Below are positions 1 through 4,777 of a stretch of DNA of 5,585 nt, in pieces. The position numbers and the translations under genes are program-made. How positions within the stretch are numbered: position 1 is the stretch's first letter; each line of letters starts with the position of its first letter. Where the stretch lies: positions 1 through 5,585 of the forward strand of contig CALXAS010000087.1 of assembly GCA_944386315.1 (NCBI GenBank), in the 5' to 3' direction. A model generated the notes under the pieces. It saw only the letters and a list, made by a program, of their open reading frames with translations. It made no database searches and had not been told where the DNA came from. This DNA is from an uncultured Clostridia bacterium. Lineage in GTDB: Bacteria > Bacillota > Clostridia > TANB77 > CAG-508.

Positions 1-33
1 GATTGCGAAAAGTATACAGAAAATAATCTTTAA
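1..33 (+). other. possible C-terminal end of an upstream gene
   Basis: Frame 1 from the first base reads DCEKYTENNL and stops at TAA (31-33), so the window may begin inside the last codons of a plus-strand gene. Another frame stays open from base 2 to a TAA near 80, so the choice is not secure. Bases 34-94 are AT-rich and I see no gene or clear terminator in them. Confidence 0.2.
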
Positions 34-94
34 AAACTTTAATTTTCTAAGAAAAAAATTTTTATTCGTTACAACTGTTTAATATTTACATAAA

Positions 95-123
95 TTGACT
101 TTTCGCTAGAAATTTGGTACAAT
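95..123 (+). promoter_or_regulatory. sigma-A promoter of the paralogous pair
   Basis: TTGACT (95-100) and TACAAT (118-123) are separated by exactly 17 bases. Each hexamer differs from the sigma-A consensus at one position, making this the best-matching promoter in the window. Transcription would start near 130, leaving a leader of about 47 nt before the start codon at 177. I see no operator-like inverted repeat around it, so the pair may be expressed constitutively. Confidence 0.75.
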
Positions 124-176
124 AGAAGTATGGCTATATGCTAAATTTTAAATAATTGCAAGGAGGGTCTAACGAG

Positions 177-419
177 ATGACCAGAAAGAATTTGAACATG
201 CGGTACCTGCTAGCTTTGGAAAAGGCTGCAATCTATTTGCAGGAAGGGCTGGAAGTACCTGAGTCGCTTATTGAAGAGGCACTTGAAACGAAGAAACCAA
301 CCCCACCTAATACGCTCGGTTCAGAAGAGCGTTCTCAGTATATGAAGGCGCTCAATCGATACCGTATGGAAGCAGCAACTTTTTTAAACGCTGCCACCAG
401 GTTGGCAGAAAGCAAGTAA
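177..419 (+). CDS. small helical protein of unknown function, paralogue A
   Basis: This 80-aa protein belongs to no family I recognise. A TTG at 156 is in frame, but the ATG at 177 is the right start because AAGGAGG (160-166) lies 10 nt before it and the TTG lies upstream of that site. The protein looks like two helical blocks. Residues 10-36 contain YLLALEKAA, EG and VP, and residues 60-77 contain NRYR followed by an Ala-rich amphipathic stretch. A Pro-rich linker (KKPTPP, 39-44) joins them. There is no signal peptide, membrane segment or Cys/His cluster. The next gene is a diverged copy: 15 of 27 residues match in the first block and 12 of 18 in the second. Codon use (CTG, CTC, ACC, CGG) and about 45% G+C over the pair differ from the AT-rich neighbours, which suggests horizontal acquisition. 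The function is unknown, and coding status is well supported by promoter, binding site and terminator. Confidence 0.8.
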   Translation: MTRKNLNMRYLLALEKAAIYLQEGLEVPESLIEEALETKKPTPPNTLGSEERSQYMKALNRYRMEAATFLNAATRLAESK

Positions 420-432
420 GGAGGAAAAGAAT

Positions 433-660
433 ATGAAAGAAAACACTACATATCTAGTAGCTTTGGAAGAAGCCGCCAATTATATGAGGGAAGGAAAAGA
501 CGTTCCAATGGCTATTATAGAAAAAGCAATTGGAAAACGTCCAGCCTTCTGTGACTCACCGGATCTTGATAGTATGCAAGAAGCAATGCATGCTCACAAC
601 CGGTACCGTGTGGAAGAAGCCGCATTTCTAGATGCCGCTTTTCACCTTGCGAAACCCTAG
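433..660 (+). CDS. small helical protein of unknown function, paralogue B
   Basis: This 75-aa protein is the second member of the tandem pair. Its ribosome binding site AAGGAGG (418-424) overlaps the TAA stop of the first gene (417-419) and lies 8 nt before the ATG, so the two are cotranscribed and probably translationally coupled. It keeps the same layout as its neighbour. Block one is residues 7-33 (YLVALEEAA, EG, VP, IE) and block two is residues 56-73 (NRYR, FLDAA, LA). The linker differs: it is acidic with one Cys (CDSPDLDS, 40-47) instead of Pro-rich, so the linker may set partner or ligand preference. No membrane segment or enzyme motif is visible. A terminator follows 10 nt after the stop. 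Two related small helical proteins made side by side could form a heterodimer, but that is inference. Confidence 0.8.
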   Translation: MKENTTYLVALEEAANYMREGKDVPMAIIEKAIGKRPAFCDSPDLDSMQEAMHAHNRYRVEEAAFLDAAFHLAKP

Positions 661-670
661 AAGGGGTAGA

Positions 671-704
671 ACGCGGAGCAATGAAAATTTGCTCCGCGTC
701 TTTT
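671..704 (+). terminator. Rho-independent terminator of the paralogous pair
   Basis: ACGCGGAGCA (671-680) pairs perfectly with TGCTCCGCGT (690-699), and an extra A-T pair (681/689) gives an 11-bp stem with a 7-nt loop. A run of T (701-704) and more T-rich sequence follow. It closes the two-gene unit starting at 95. Confidence 0.85.
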
Positions 705-813
705 GTCTATTTTTGACTAAAAGTTTTTCTTTACTTTTCCCAGTTTTTATGATATTCTTATCTTGCTTTATTTTAGTGAAACTTTTTTATTCTTATATAT
801 TTTTTCTCTTTTA

Positions 814-870
814 GAAACGATTTCTAAAATAACCGGCCTTTCTCAAGAAGAAACAAAAAAACTAAAGTAA
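814..870 (+). pseudogene. C-terminal relic of a PD-(D/E)XK (Rpn-type) transposase
   Basis: Reading from 814 gives ETISKITGLSQEETKKLK followed by TAA (868-870). A tail of the form I-A-K-x-T-G-L-S-x-E-E-I-x-x-L-K is typical, from memory, of the Rpn / PD-(D/E)XK nuclease family transposases that are abundant in Clostridia. The frame is open back to 721 but is low-complexity Phe/Leu/Ile-rich sequence there, with no nuclease motifs and no start or ribosome binding site. I therefore read this as the last codons of a decayed element whose remainder is lost. The match is short, so chance is possible. Confidence 0.4.
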
Positions 871-947
871 TTTTTTTGCAATTAAAATAGTAGCCGGTCT
901 TTACATAATTTTTTTTAATCAAACCCCTTCCATTTTGGTAAAATATG

Positions 948-956
948 TGATATAAT
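948..956 (+). promoter_or_regulatory. extended -10 promoter of the band-7 gene
   Basis: TGATATAAT (948-956) is a perfect -10 hexamer with the extended TG. The -35 position 17 bases upstream (TTCCAT, 928-933) is poor, as is common for extended -10 promoters. Transcription would begin near 963, giving an AT-rich leader of about 80 nt. A weaker second candidate is TTTACA (989-994) with CATATT (1011-1016). I see no sigma-W-like site. Confidence 0.6.
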
Positions 957-1044
957 AAGGTTGTTGAATATTTTTGAAGAGAAAATTTTTTACAAATTTG
1001 TTAATATATTCATATTGTTTTAATAAGGAAAGGGGAATTTTATC

Positions 1045-1977
1045 ATGACAGGTATTATTATCACCGTTATTGTTATCGCTATTTTAATACTTCTTGCTGT
1101 AAAATCTATTAAGGTTGTAAAACAATCTGAAGTATATATTATTGAAAGGTTAGGTAAATTTCATAAAGTAGCAGATGCTGGTCTTACTGTTATCATTCCT
1201 TTTTTAGATAAAGTAAGAAGCGTTGTTAGTTTAAAGCAACAAACCTTCGATATTACACCACAAGAAGTAATTACTAAAGATAATGTTACTATTACAATTG
1301 ACACTGTTGTGTTCTATAAAATTACAGACCCAGCTAAGGCAGTTTATGAAATTCAAAGTTTAAAGAAAGGTATTGAATACTTAGCTATCACTACTATTCG
1401 TGATATTGTTGGTAAATTAATGCTTGATGAAACTTTTAGTTCTAGAGATTCTATTAATGATTTACTAAGAGAAACTTTAGACGAAGCTACTGACCAATGG
1501 GGATGTAAAATTGATAGAGTGGAAATTAAAGATATTACTCCTCCTGCAGATATCCGTGATGCCATGGAAAAGGAAATGAATGCAGAAAGAAGTAAAAGAG
1601 CTTTAATTTTGCAAGCGGAAGGTGAAAAGCAATCTGCCATCACTCTTGCTGAAGGTAAAAAACAAGCTGCTATCTTAGAGGCAGAAGCACAAAGAGAAGC
1701 ACAAATTAGAAGAGCTACTGGTGAGGCTGAAGCTATTAGAAAAGTAGCTGAAGCCAAGGCAGAAGAAATTCAAAAAGTATATTCTGCCATGAAAAAAGCA
1801 AATCCAGATACTACTTTAGTACAATTAAAATCTTTAGAGGCTTTAAAAGAAGTAGCAAATGGAGAAGCAAACAAAGTATTTATTCCATTTGAAGCTACTG
1901 CCGCATTAAGTAGTTTAGGAACTGTAAAAGAAGTTATGAAAGATGCCGAAGAAAAGCAAGAATTAGAGAAAAAATAA
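1045..1977 (+). CDS. SPFH/band-7 membrane protein, QmcA/stomatin-like
   Basis: This 310-aa protein is a membrane-anchored scaffold of the stomatin/prohibitin/flotillin/HflK superfamily, closest in layout to stomatin-like QmcA. Such proteins oligomerise at the membrane and organise proteases or lipid domains; the specific client here is unknown. Residues 2-19 are one uninterrupted hydrophobic helix with almost no residues before it. The band-7 domain runs from about 22 to 185 and includes ERLGKFHKV (34-42), a V-I-T-K-D-N-V segment (75-81), and WGCKIDRVEIKDITPP (152-167). A long Ala/Glu/Lys-rich coiled coil (about 176-245) carries repeated AEGEKQ and AEGKKQ units, followed by the conserved tail KVFIPFE (277-283). 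AAGGGG (1030-1035) lies 9 nt before the ATG. Tandem stops (TAA TAG) and a terminator follow. No NfeD-type partner gene, often adjacent to this family, is present. Confidence 0.92.
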   Translation: MTGIIITVIVIAILILLAVKSIKVVKQSEVYIIERLGKFHKVADAGLTVIIPFLDKVRSVVSLKQQTFDITPQEVITKDNVTITIDTVVFYKITDPAKAVYEIQSLKKGIEYLAITTIRDIVGKLMLDETFSSRDSINDLLRETLDEATDQWGCKIDRVEIKDITPPADIRDAMEKEMNAERSKRALILQAEGEKQSAITLAEGKKQAAILEAEAQREAQIRRATGEAEAIRKVAEAKAEEIQKVYSAMKKANPDTTLVQLKSLEALKEVANGEANKVFIPFEATAALSSLGTVKEVMKDAEEKQELEKK

Positions 1978-1992
1978 TAGCTTACATATATT

Positions 1993-2021
1993 AAGACGTT
2001 CTGTAAAGAACGTCTTTTTTT
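1993..2021 (+). terminator. Rho-independent terminator of the band-7 gene
   Basis: AAGACGTTCT (1993-2002) pairs perfectly with AGAACGTCTT (2007-2016) around a GTAA tetraloop of the stable GNRA type. Seven T follow (2015-2021). It sits between convergent genes. On the minus strand the stem is followed by AATATATG rather than a T run, so it should terminate mainly plus-strand transcripts. Confidence 0.9.
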
Positions 2022-2049
2022 ATGCTTTTTTTACTTTAATATGCCCTCA

Positions 2050-3303
2050 TTATACGATTGGTTTTACGTTTTCATCTGGTACGTAATATTTGGTTCCCAG
2101 CATTTTATCTGGTAAGTATTGTTGCTCCACTACGTGTCCCGGATAGTCATGCGGATATTTGTAACCTGCATGATACCCAAATTGTTCCATTCCTTCTGCA
2201 GGAGCATTTCGAATATGCATTGGCACATCTCCCGTATCTTTATTTTTCACATCTCCTAAGGCTTTATCTATTGCTAAATAACTAGCGTTTGATTTTGGAG
2301 ATTCTGCTACATATACTGCTGCTTCTGCTAAAATAATACGTGCCTCTGGCATTCCTACCATATGTACTGCTTGCATAGCATTATTGGCAATGACTAATGC
2401 ATTGGGATTTGCCATTCCTACATCTTCTGCCGCTGCGATTACAATTCTTCTTGCTAAAAACATAGGATCCTCTCCTCCATTTAAAGCCCTTGCTAAATAA
2501 AAGATAGCAGCATCTGCATCGCTTCCTCGCATAGACTTGATAAAAGCGCTAATGTTATCATAATGGCTATCTCCATTTTTATCAAAAATAGCTTTCCTAT
2601 TTTGTACACAATTGGCAGCAATCTCTGGTGTAATTTCTATATAGCCTTCTGCATTTACTTTAGTAGTTAATACGGCTACTTCTAAGCCGTTTAAAGCTGT
2701 TCTTACATCTCCATTGGCTACTTCTGCAATTTTGCGCAGAGTATCATCTTCTATTTTTATTTTATAGCTACCTAATCCTTCTGGTGCTGTTAATGACCTT
2801 TTTAACACTGTGTATACATTCTCTAAACTTAGAGGCTCCAATCTTACTACCATAGAACGGGAAATTAAAGCCTTATTTACCTCAAAATATGGATTCTCTG
2901 TGGTAGCTCCTATTAAAATAACAGTTCCATTTTCCACAAAAGGAAGAAGGGCGTCTTGTTGTAATTTATTAAAACGATGAATCTCATCGATAAATAAAAT
3001 GCATTTTCCAGAAGGATTTAGCAATAAATTACTTGCTTCTGTAATAGCATTTTTTATATCATTAATTCCTGCTGTTACGGCATTAATTCTTGTAAATTTA
3101 TATTTTGTGGTGTGACTAATCACTCTAGCAAGCGATGTTTTCCCACATCCTGGAGGTCCCCATAAAATAATACTAGATAACCTATCTGCCATAATGGTTC
3201 TATATAAAATTTTATCTTTTCCTAAAACATGTTCCTGCCCCACATATTCTTCTAATGTTTTAGGTGCCATACGAAAGGCAAGTGGCTTACTTAAATCTAC
3301 CAT
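2050..3303 (-). CDS. rarA: replication-associated recombination protein A (AAA+ ATPase)
   Basis: This 417-aa protein is full length for RarA (also called MgsA; Mgs1/WRNIP1 in eukaryotes), a clamp-loader-like AAA+ ATPase that acts at stalled replication forks. Visible motifs are Walker A GPPGCGKT (49-56), Walker B LFIDEIHR (103-110), sensor 1 GATTENP (132-138), an arginine-finger region SRS (148-150), and sensor 2 GDVRTALNGLE (198-208). The C-terminal oligomerisation and DNA-contact region (about 248-400) includes MRGSDADAA, EDVGMANP and the conserved end with HIRNAP and YPHDYPGH. AAGAGG (3316-3311) lies 7 nt before the ATG. It follows ruvA by 33 nt on the same strand, so it is probably expressed from the ruvA promoter. 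The hairpin at 1993-2016 lies 33 nt past its stop but lacks a T run in this direction. Confidence 0.97.
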   Translation of the reverse strand: MVDLSKPLAFRMAPKTLEEYVGQEHVLGKDKILYRTIMADRLSSIILWGPPGCGKTSLARVISHTTKYKFTRINAVTAGINDIKNAITEASNLLLNPSGKCILFIDEIHRFNKLQQDALLPFVENGTVILIGATTENPYFEVNKALISRSMVVRLEPLSLENVYTVLKRSLTAPEGLGSYKIKIEDDTLRKIAEVANGDVRTALNGLEVAVLTTKVNAEGYIEITPEIAANCVQNRKAIFDKNGDSHYDNISAFIKSMRGSDADAAIFYLARALNGGEDPMFLARRIVIAAAEDVGMANPNALVIANNAMQAVHMVGMPEARIILAEAAVYVAESPKSNASYLAIDKALGDVKNKDTGDVPMHIRNAPAEGMEQFGYHAGYKYPHDYPGHVVEQQYLPDKMLGTKYYVPDENVKPIV

Positions 3304-3336
3304 ATTTTTTCCTCTTTCTCTTTGCTTTTTTTCCTA

Positions 3337-3942
3337 TTATCTTGCTAAATTTTTTAAACCTTTACGAATCATATCTTCCACGGTCATTTCTGTAATATTT
3401 ATTTTTGCTAATGCATTTTCTATTTCTTTTCTGCTGTATCCTAACACTTGCAAAGCTGCTTCTGCTTCTGTATATTTATCATTTTTCTCTATGACTGATT
3501 TTACATTATCTGCAACTTCATCATTTTCTTCTAACTCTTGTGTTTTTAATTTATCTTTTAATTCTAAGATTAGTCTTTGTGCCGTTTTTGCTCCTATTCC
3601 TGGTAATTGTTTAATTTTTGCTACATCGTTACTAATAATGGCTAAAGCAAAACTAGATGGTGGTATGTTCGATAAAATACCAATAGCGGATTTTGCTCCT
3701 ATTCCACTAACAGATAATAATAATTCAAACATACGAAGTTCTTCATTGGTTTTAAAACCATATAAACTTACGTCATCTTCTCTTACACGATAATAAGTAT
3801 ATACTTTTACCGTTTCTCCTAATTCTCCCAATGCTTGTATAGAAGGTTCTGACATATAAATTTTATAGCCAATCCCTCCTACCTCTATTACTACGTATCC
3901 TGTTGTTTTTACTTCTAAACTTCCCTTTATATAGGCATACAT
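3337..3942 (-). CDS. ruvA: Holliday junction DNA-binding protein RuvA
   Basis: RuvA binds four-way Holliday junctions as a tetramer and loads the RuvB motor for branch migration. With the start at 3942 the protein has 201 residues, the same length I recall for B. subtilis RuvA, and opens with the family's usual MYAYIKG. Residues 1-62 form the OB-fold domain, with an acidic pin EDD at 55-57 matching the junction-splitting acidic residues of E. coli RuvA. Two helix-hairpin-helix motifs follow, SGIGAK (79-84) and PGIGAK (114-119). After an acidic linker (about 134-156), residues 157-201 form the RuvB-binding domain III. All domains are intact. An ATG six bases upstream is in frame but only 2 nt from the AAGGAG, while the chosen ATG is 8 nt away. 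ruvB, which usually follows, is absent; rarA takes that place. Confidence 0.96.
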   Translation of the reverse strand: MYAYIKGSLEVKTTGYVVIEVGGIGYKIYMSEPSIQALGELGETVKVYTYYRVREDDVSLYGFKTNEELRMFELLLSVSGIGAKSAIGILSNIPPSSFALAIISNDVAKIKQLPGIGAKTAQRLILELKDKLKTQELEENDEVADNVKSVIEKNDKYTEAEAALQVLGYSRKEIENALAKINITEMTVEDMIRKGLKNLAR

Positions 3943-3950
3943 TTTCATTT

Positions 3951-3956
3951 CTCCTT
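3951..3956 (-). promoter_or_regulatory. ribosome binding site deciding the ruvA start
   Basis: AAGGAG reads 3956 to 3951 on the minus strand. Two in-frame ATG codons follow, at 3948 (2 nt away, too close) and at 3942 (8 nt away, ideal). Spacing and the family's usual N-terminus MYAYIKG both favour 3942. Confidence 0.75.
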
Positions 3957-3973
3957 TTTTCTTTTATGTTGGT

Positions 3974-4001
3974 ATTGTATCATATTTTTCATTTTTTTCA
4001 A
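3974..4001 (-). promoter_or_regulatory. promoter of ruvA-rarA
   Basis: On the minus strand TTGAAA (4001-3996) and TACAAT (3979-3974) are 16 bases apart, and the -10 is preceded by TGA, an extended -10. Transcription would start near 3967, leaving a leader of about 25 nt. No LexA/SOS-type operator is obvious, although recombination genes of this kind are sometimes SOS-controlled. Confidence 0.65.
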
Positions 4002-4061
4002 GTCTTTTATGAATTTTTGTTCGATAACAAAATTGGAAGCAAAAAAATATTGCTAAATAGC

Positions 4062-4090
4062 TTGAAATTTTTGCTATTCTATGTTAATAT
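4062..4090 (+). promoter_or_regulatory. promoter of rpmB
   Basis: TTGAAA (4062-4067) and TAATAT (4085-4090) are separated by 17 bases, with TGT (4082-4084) giving an extended -10. Transcription would start near 4097. It is divergent from the ruvA promoter, with the two -35 elements about 60 bp apart. Confidence 0.65.
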
Positions 4091-4133
4091 AGTAAATAGT
4101 CAATTTTATTAAAACTTATAGGAGGTGCTAAAA

Positions 4134-4331
4134 ATGGCTAAATGTGAAATTTGTAACAAAACACTATCTCATGGAAATCAAATTAGTATTGAACGTTCAC
4201 ACGTTAGTAGAAGATTTACTAGAACTTTTAAACCAAATGTAAGAACTGTTAAAGTAATGGTAAACGGTCAACCAAAAAGAATGCATGTATGTGCTAAATG
4301 CTTACGTTCTGGAAAAGTTACAAGAGCTTAA
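4134..4331 (+). CDS. rpmB: 50S ribosomal protein L28 (bL28), Cys4 form
   Basis: This 65-aa basic protein is bL28 of the large ribosomal subunit. It starts MAKCEIC and ends CAKCLRSGKVTRA, both strong family signatures. The pairs C4/C7 and C53/C56 form the zinc-binding version of the protein rather than the Cys-free version made by some bacteria under zinc limitation. FKPNVRTVKVMVNG (32-45) is the conserved RNA-contacting core. AGGAGG (4120-4125) lies 8 nt before the ATG. An in-frame GTG at 4125 falls inside this site and is rejected as a start. The segment between the GNQ motif and the KPN motif (17-32) seems a few residues longer than the VSHSH-type segment I remember from other bacteria. It is monocistronic, with its own promoter and downstream hairpins. 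Confidence 0.96.
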   Translation: MAKCEICNKTLSHGNQISIERSHVSRRFTRTFKPNVRTVKVMVNGQPKRMHVCAKCLRSGKVTRA

Positions 4332-4398
4332 TTTTATAGAATATAAAAATTATGTGATGCATCATATTTTTATAAAATACTAAAATTTCTTAAGAAAT
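4331..4398. repeat. two AT-rich inverted repeats after rpmB
   Basis: ATTTTATA (4331-4338) is the exact reverse complement of TATAAAAT (4371-4378). Inside it, the arms around GATGCATC (4357-4364) pair again with two single-base bulges, giving a long imperfect hairpin that overlaps the last base of the stop codon. Immediately after it is a perfect 14-bp palindrome ATTTCTTAAGAAAT (4385-4398). Neither has a T run, so they do not look like terminators by themselves. They may protect the 3' end of the transcript. Confidence 0.55.
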
Positions 4399-4404
4399 AG
4401 GAAA

Positions 4405-4442
4405 CATCGGCTAGAGAAACAAATCTCTAGCCGATGCTTTTT
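4405..4442 (+). terminator. Rho-independent terminator between rpmB and spoVM
   Basis: CATCGGCTAGAGA (4405-4417) pairs perfectly over 13 bp with TCTCTAGCCGATG (4424-4436), with a 6-nt loop and five T after one C (4438-4442). AAATAGGAAA (4395-4404) and TTTCCTATTT (4453-4462) form a further 10-bp inverted repeat outside it, reaching into the last codons of the convergent spoVM. It therefore probably stops rpmB transcripts efficiently and may also act for the opposing genes. Confidence 0.85.
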
Positions 4443-4456
4443 CTTATGTATCTTTC

Positions 4457-4534
4457 CTATTTTTCCTTAATCCCAAAGATGAATTTTACAAATCCTCTTA
4501 AAAATTTAGGAACTTTTTTTACTACAATTGTCAT
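4457..4534 (-). CDS. spoVM: stage V sporulation protein SpoVM
   Basis: This 25-aa peptide reads MTIVVKKVPKFLRGFVKF and ends IFGIKEK. B. subtilis SpoVM (26 aa, from memory) has LPKFLGGIVR at the same place, so P-K-F-L-x-G-x-V aligns without gaps and Pro9 falls at exactly the same position. SpoVM is an amphipathic helix made in the mother cell. It recognises the convex forespore membrane, anchors the coat ATPase SpoIVA there, and inhibits the FtsH protease. Basic and hydrophobic residues alternate as expected for such a helix. GGAG (4549-4546) lies 11 nt before the ATG, slightly long. It sits 24 nt after a small membrane-protein gene on the same strand and converges on rpmB, its usual neighbour in B. 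subtilis. The gene is short enough to be missed by automatic annotation. Confidence 0.85.
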   Translation of the reverse strand: MTIVVKKVPKFLRGFVKFIFGIKEK

Positions 4535-4558
4535 CCTTATCCACTCTCCTTTTATTTT

Positions 4559-4708
4559 TTAACAAAATAGCCAAATTAGTCCCATAGCTAAGATTGCTAT
4601 TCCTATTAAAAATAACCATCCTGTTGTTGGAAGCAATAAAACCAGTAATACACCTAAGCCAACTCCTATGAAACATACTCCTATCGTTTTTTTCAGTGCA
4701 CACAACAT
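4559..4708 (-). CDS. 49-aa two-helix membrane protein, cotranscribed with spoVM
   Basis: I do not recognise a named family. The protein starts MLCALKKT and is almost entirely hydrophobic. Residues 9-26 and 31-48 are two membrane helices joined by the tight turn PTTG (27-30). The first helix carries spaced glycines (IGVGLGV), which favour helix packing, and Cys occurs at 3, 12 and 49. The few charges (KK at 6-7) lie before helix one, predicting both ends in the cytoplasm. AAGGAGGT (4724-4717) is an excellent ribosome binding site 8 nt before the ATG and is the main evidence for translation. A different frame over the same bases (4506-4703) would give a polar, signal-less protein and is rejected. 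The position just upstream of spoVM suggests a sporulation or membrane role in the mother cell, which is inference. A small holin-like or stress membrane peptide is an alternative. Confidence 0.75.
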   Translation of the reverse strand: MLCALKKTIGVCFIGVGLGVLLVLLLPTTGWLFLIGIAILAMGLIWLFC

Positions 4709-4729
4709 AATCTATTACCTCCTTATGAT

Positions 4730-4758
4730 ATTATATTGCCTTTTTTGGATTTTGTGAC
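4730..4758 (-). promoter_or_regulatory. possible promoter of the small membrane gene and spoVM
   Basis: On the minus strand GTCACA (4758-4753) and TATAAT (4735-4730) are 17 bases apart. The -10 is perfect, but transcription would start almost at the ribosome binding site (4724-4717), leaving little leader. The sequence CAATATAAT could instead be a poor sporulation sigma-E -10, as expected for spoVM; I cannot decide between the two. Confidence 0.35.
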
Positions 4759-4777
4759 TTATTCTTCCTAAGGAGAT

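Larger units (their letters stand above)
705..1044. other. gene-free stretch: transposase relic and band-7 promoter
   Basis: This stretch of about 340 bases carries no intact gene. It is strongly T-rich on the plus strand from 705 to 812. It then holds the transposase-like tail (814-870), an AT-rich spacer (871-947), and the extended -10 promoter and leader of the band-7 gene. The short pair ACCGGC (832-837) and GCCGGT (893-898) is too far apart for a convincing hairpin. Confidence 0.6.

Noticed and set aside
632..814. 60-codon plus-strand frame across the terminator at 671-704
   Set aside because: It starts inside the second paralogue, reads through the terminator into T-rich sequence and gives Phe/Leu low-complexity residues.
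832..898. ACCGGC / GCCGGT pair as a terminator or element end
   Set aside because: The arms are only 6 bp with a 55-nt loop, and I see no target duplication around them.
1353..1757. 134-codon minus-strand frame within the band-7 gene
   Set aside because: It is antisense to the Ala/Glu-rich coiled-coil codons of a clear gene, which produces Ser/Ala-rich shadow frames.
3194..3793. 199-codon open frame on the plus strand across ruvA
   Set aside because: It lies antisense to the intact ruvA and rarA genes, encodes Ser/Phe/Leu-rich sequence without motifs and has no ribosome binding site.
3903..4112. 69-codon plus-strand frame between ruvA and rpmB
   Set aside because: It runs across two divergent promoters, is Phe/Leu-rich and has no ribosome binding site.
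4506..4703. 65-codon minus-strand frame overlapping the small membrane gene
   Set aside because: Another frame in the same place has a perfect ribosome binding site at its ATG (4708), two clean membrane helices, and is followed by SpoVM. This one starts at a GTG with no binding site and has no structure.
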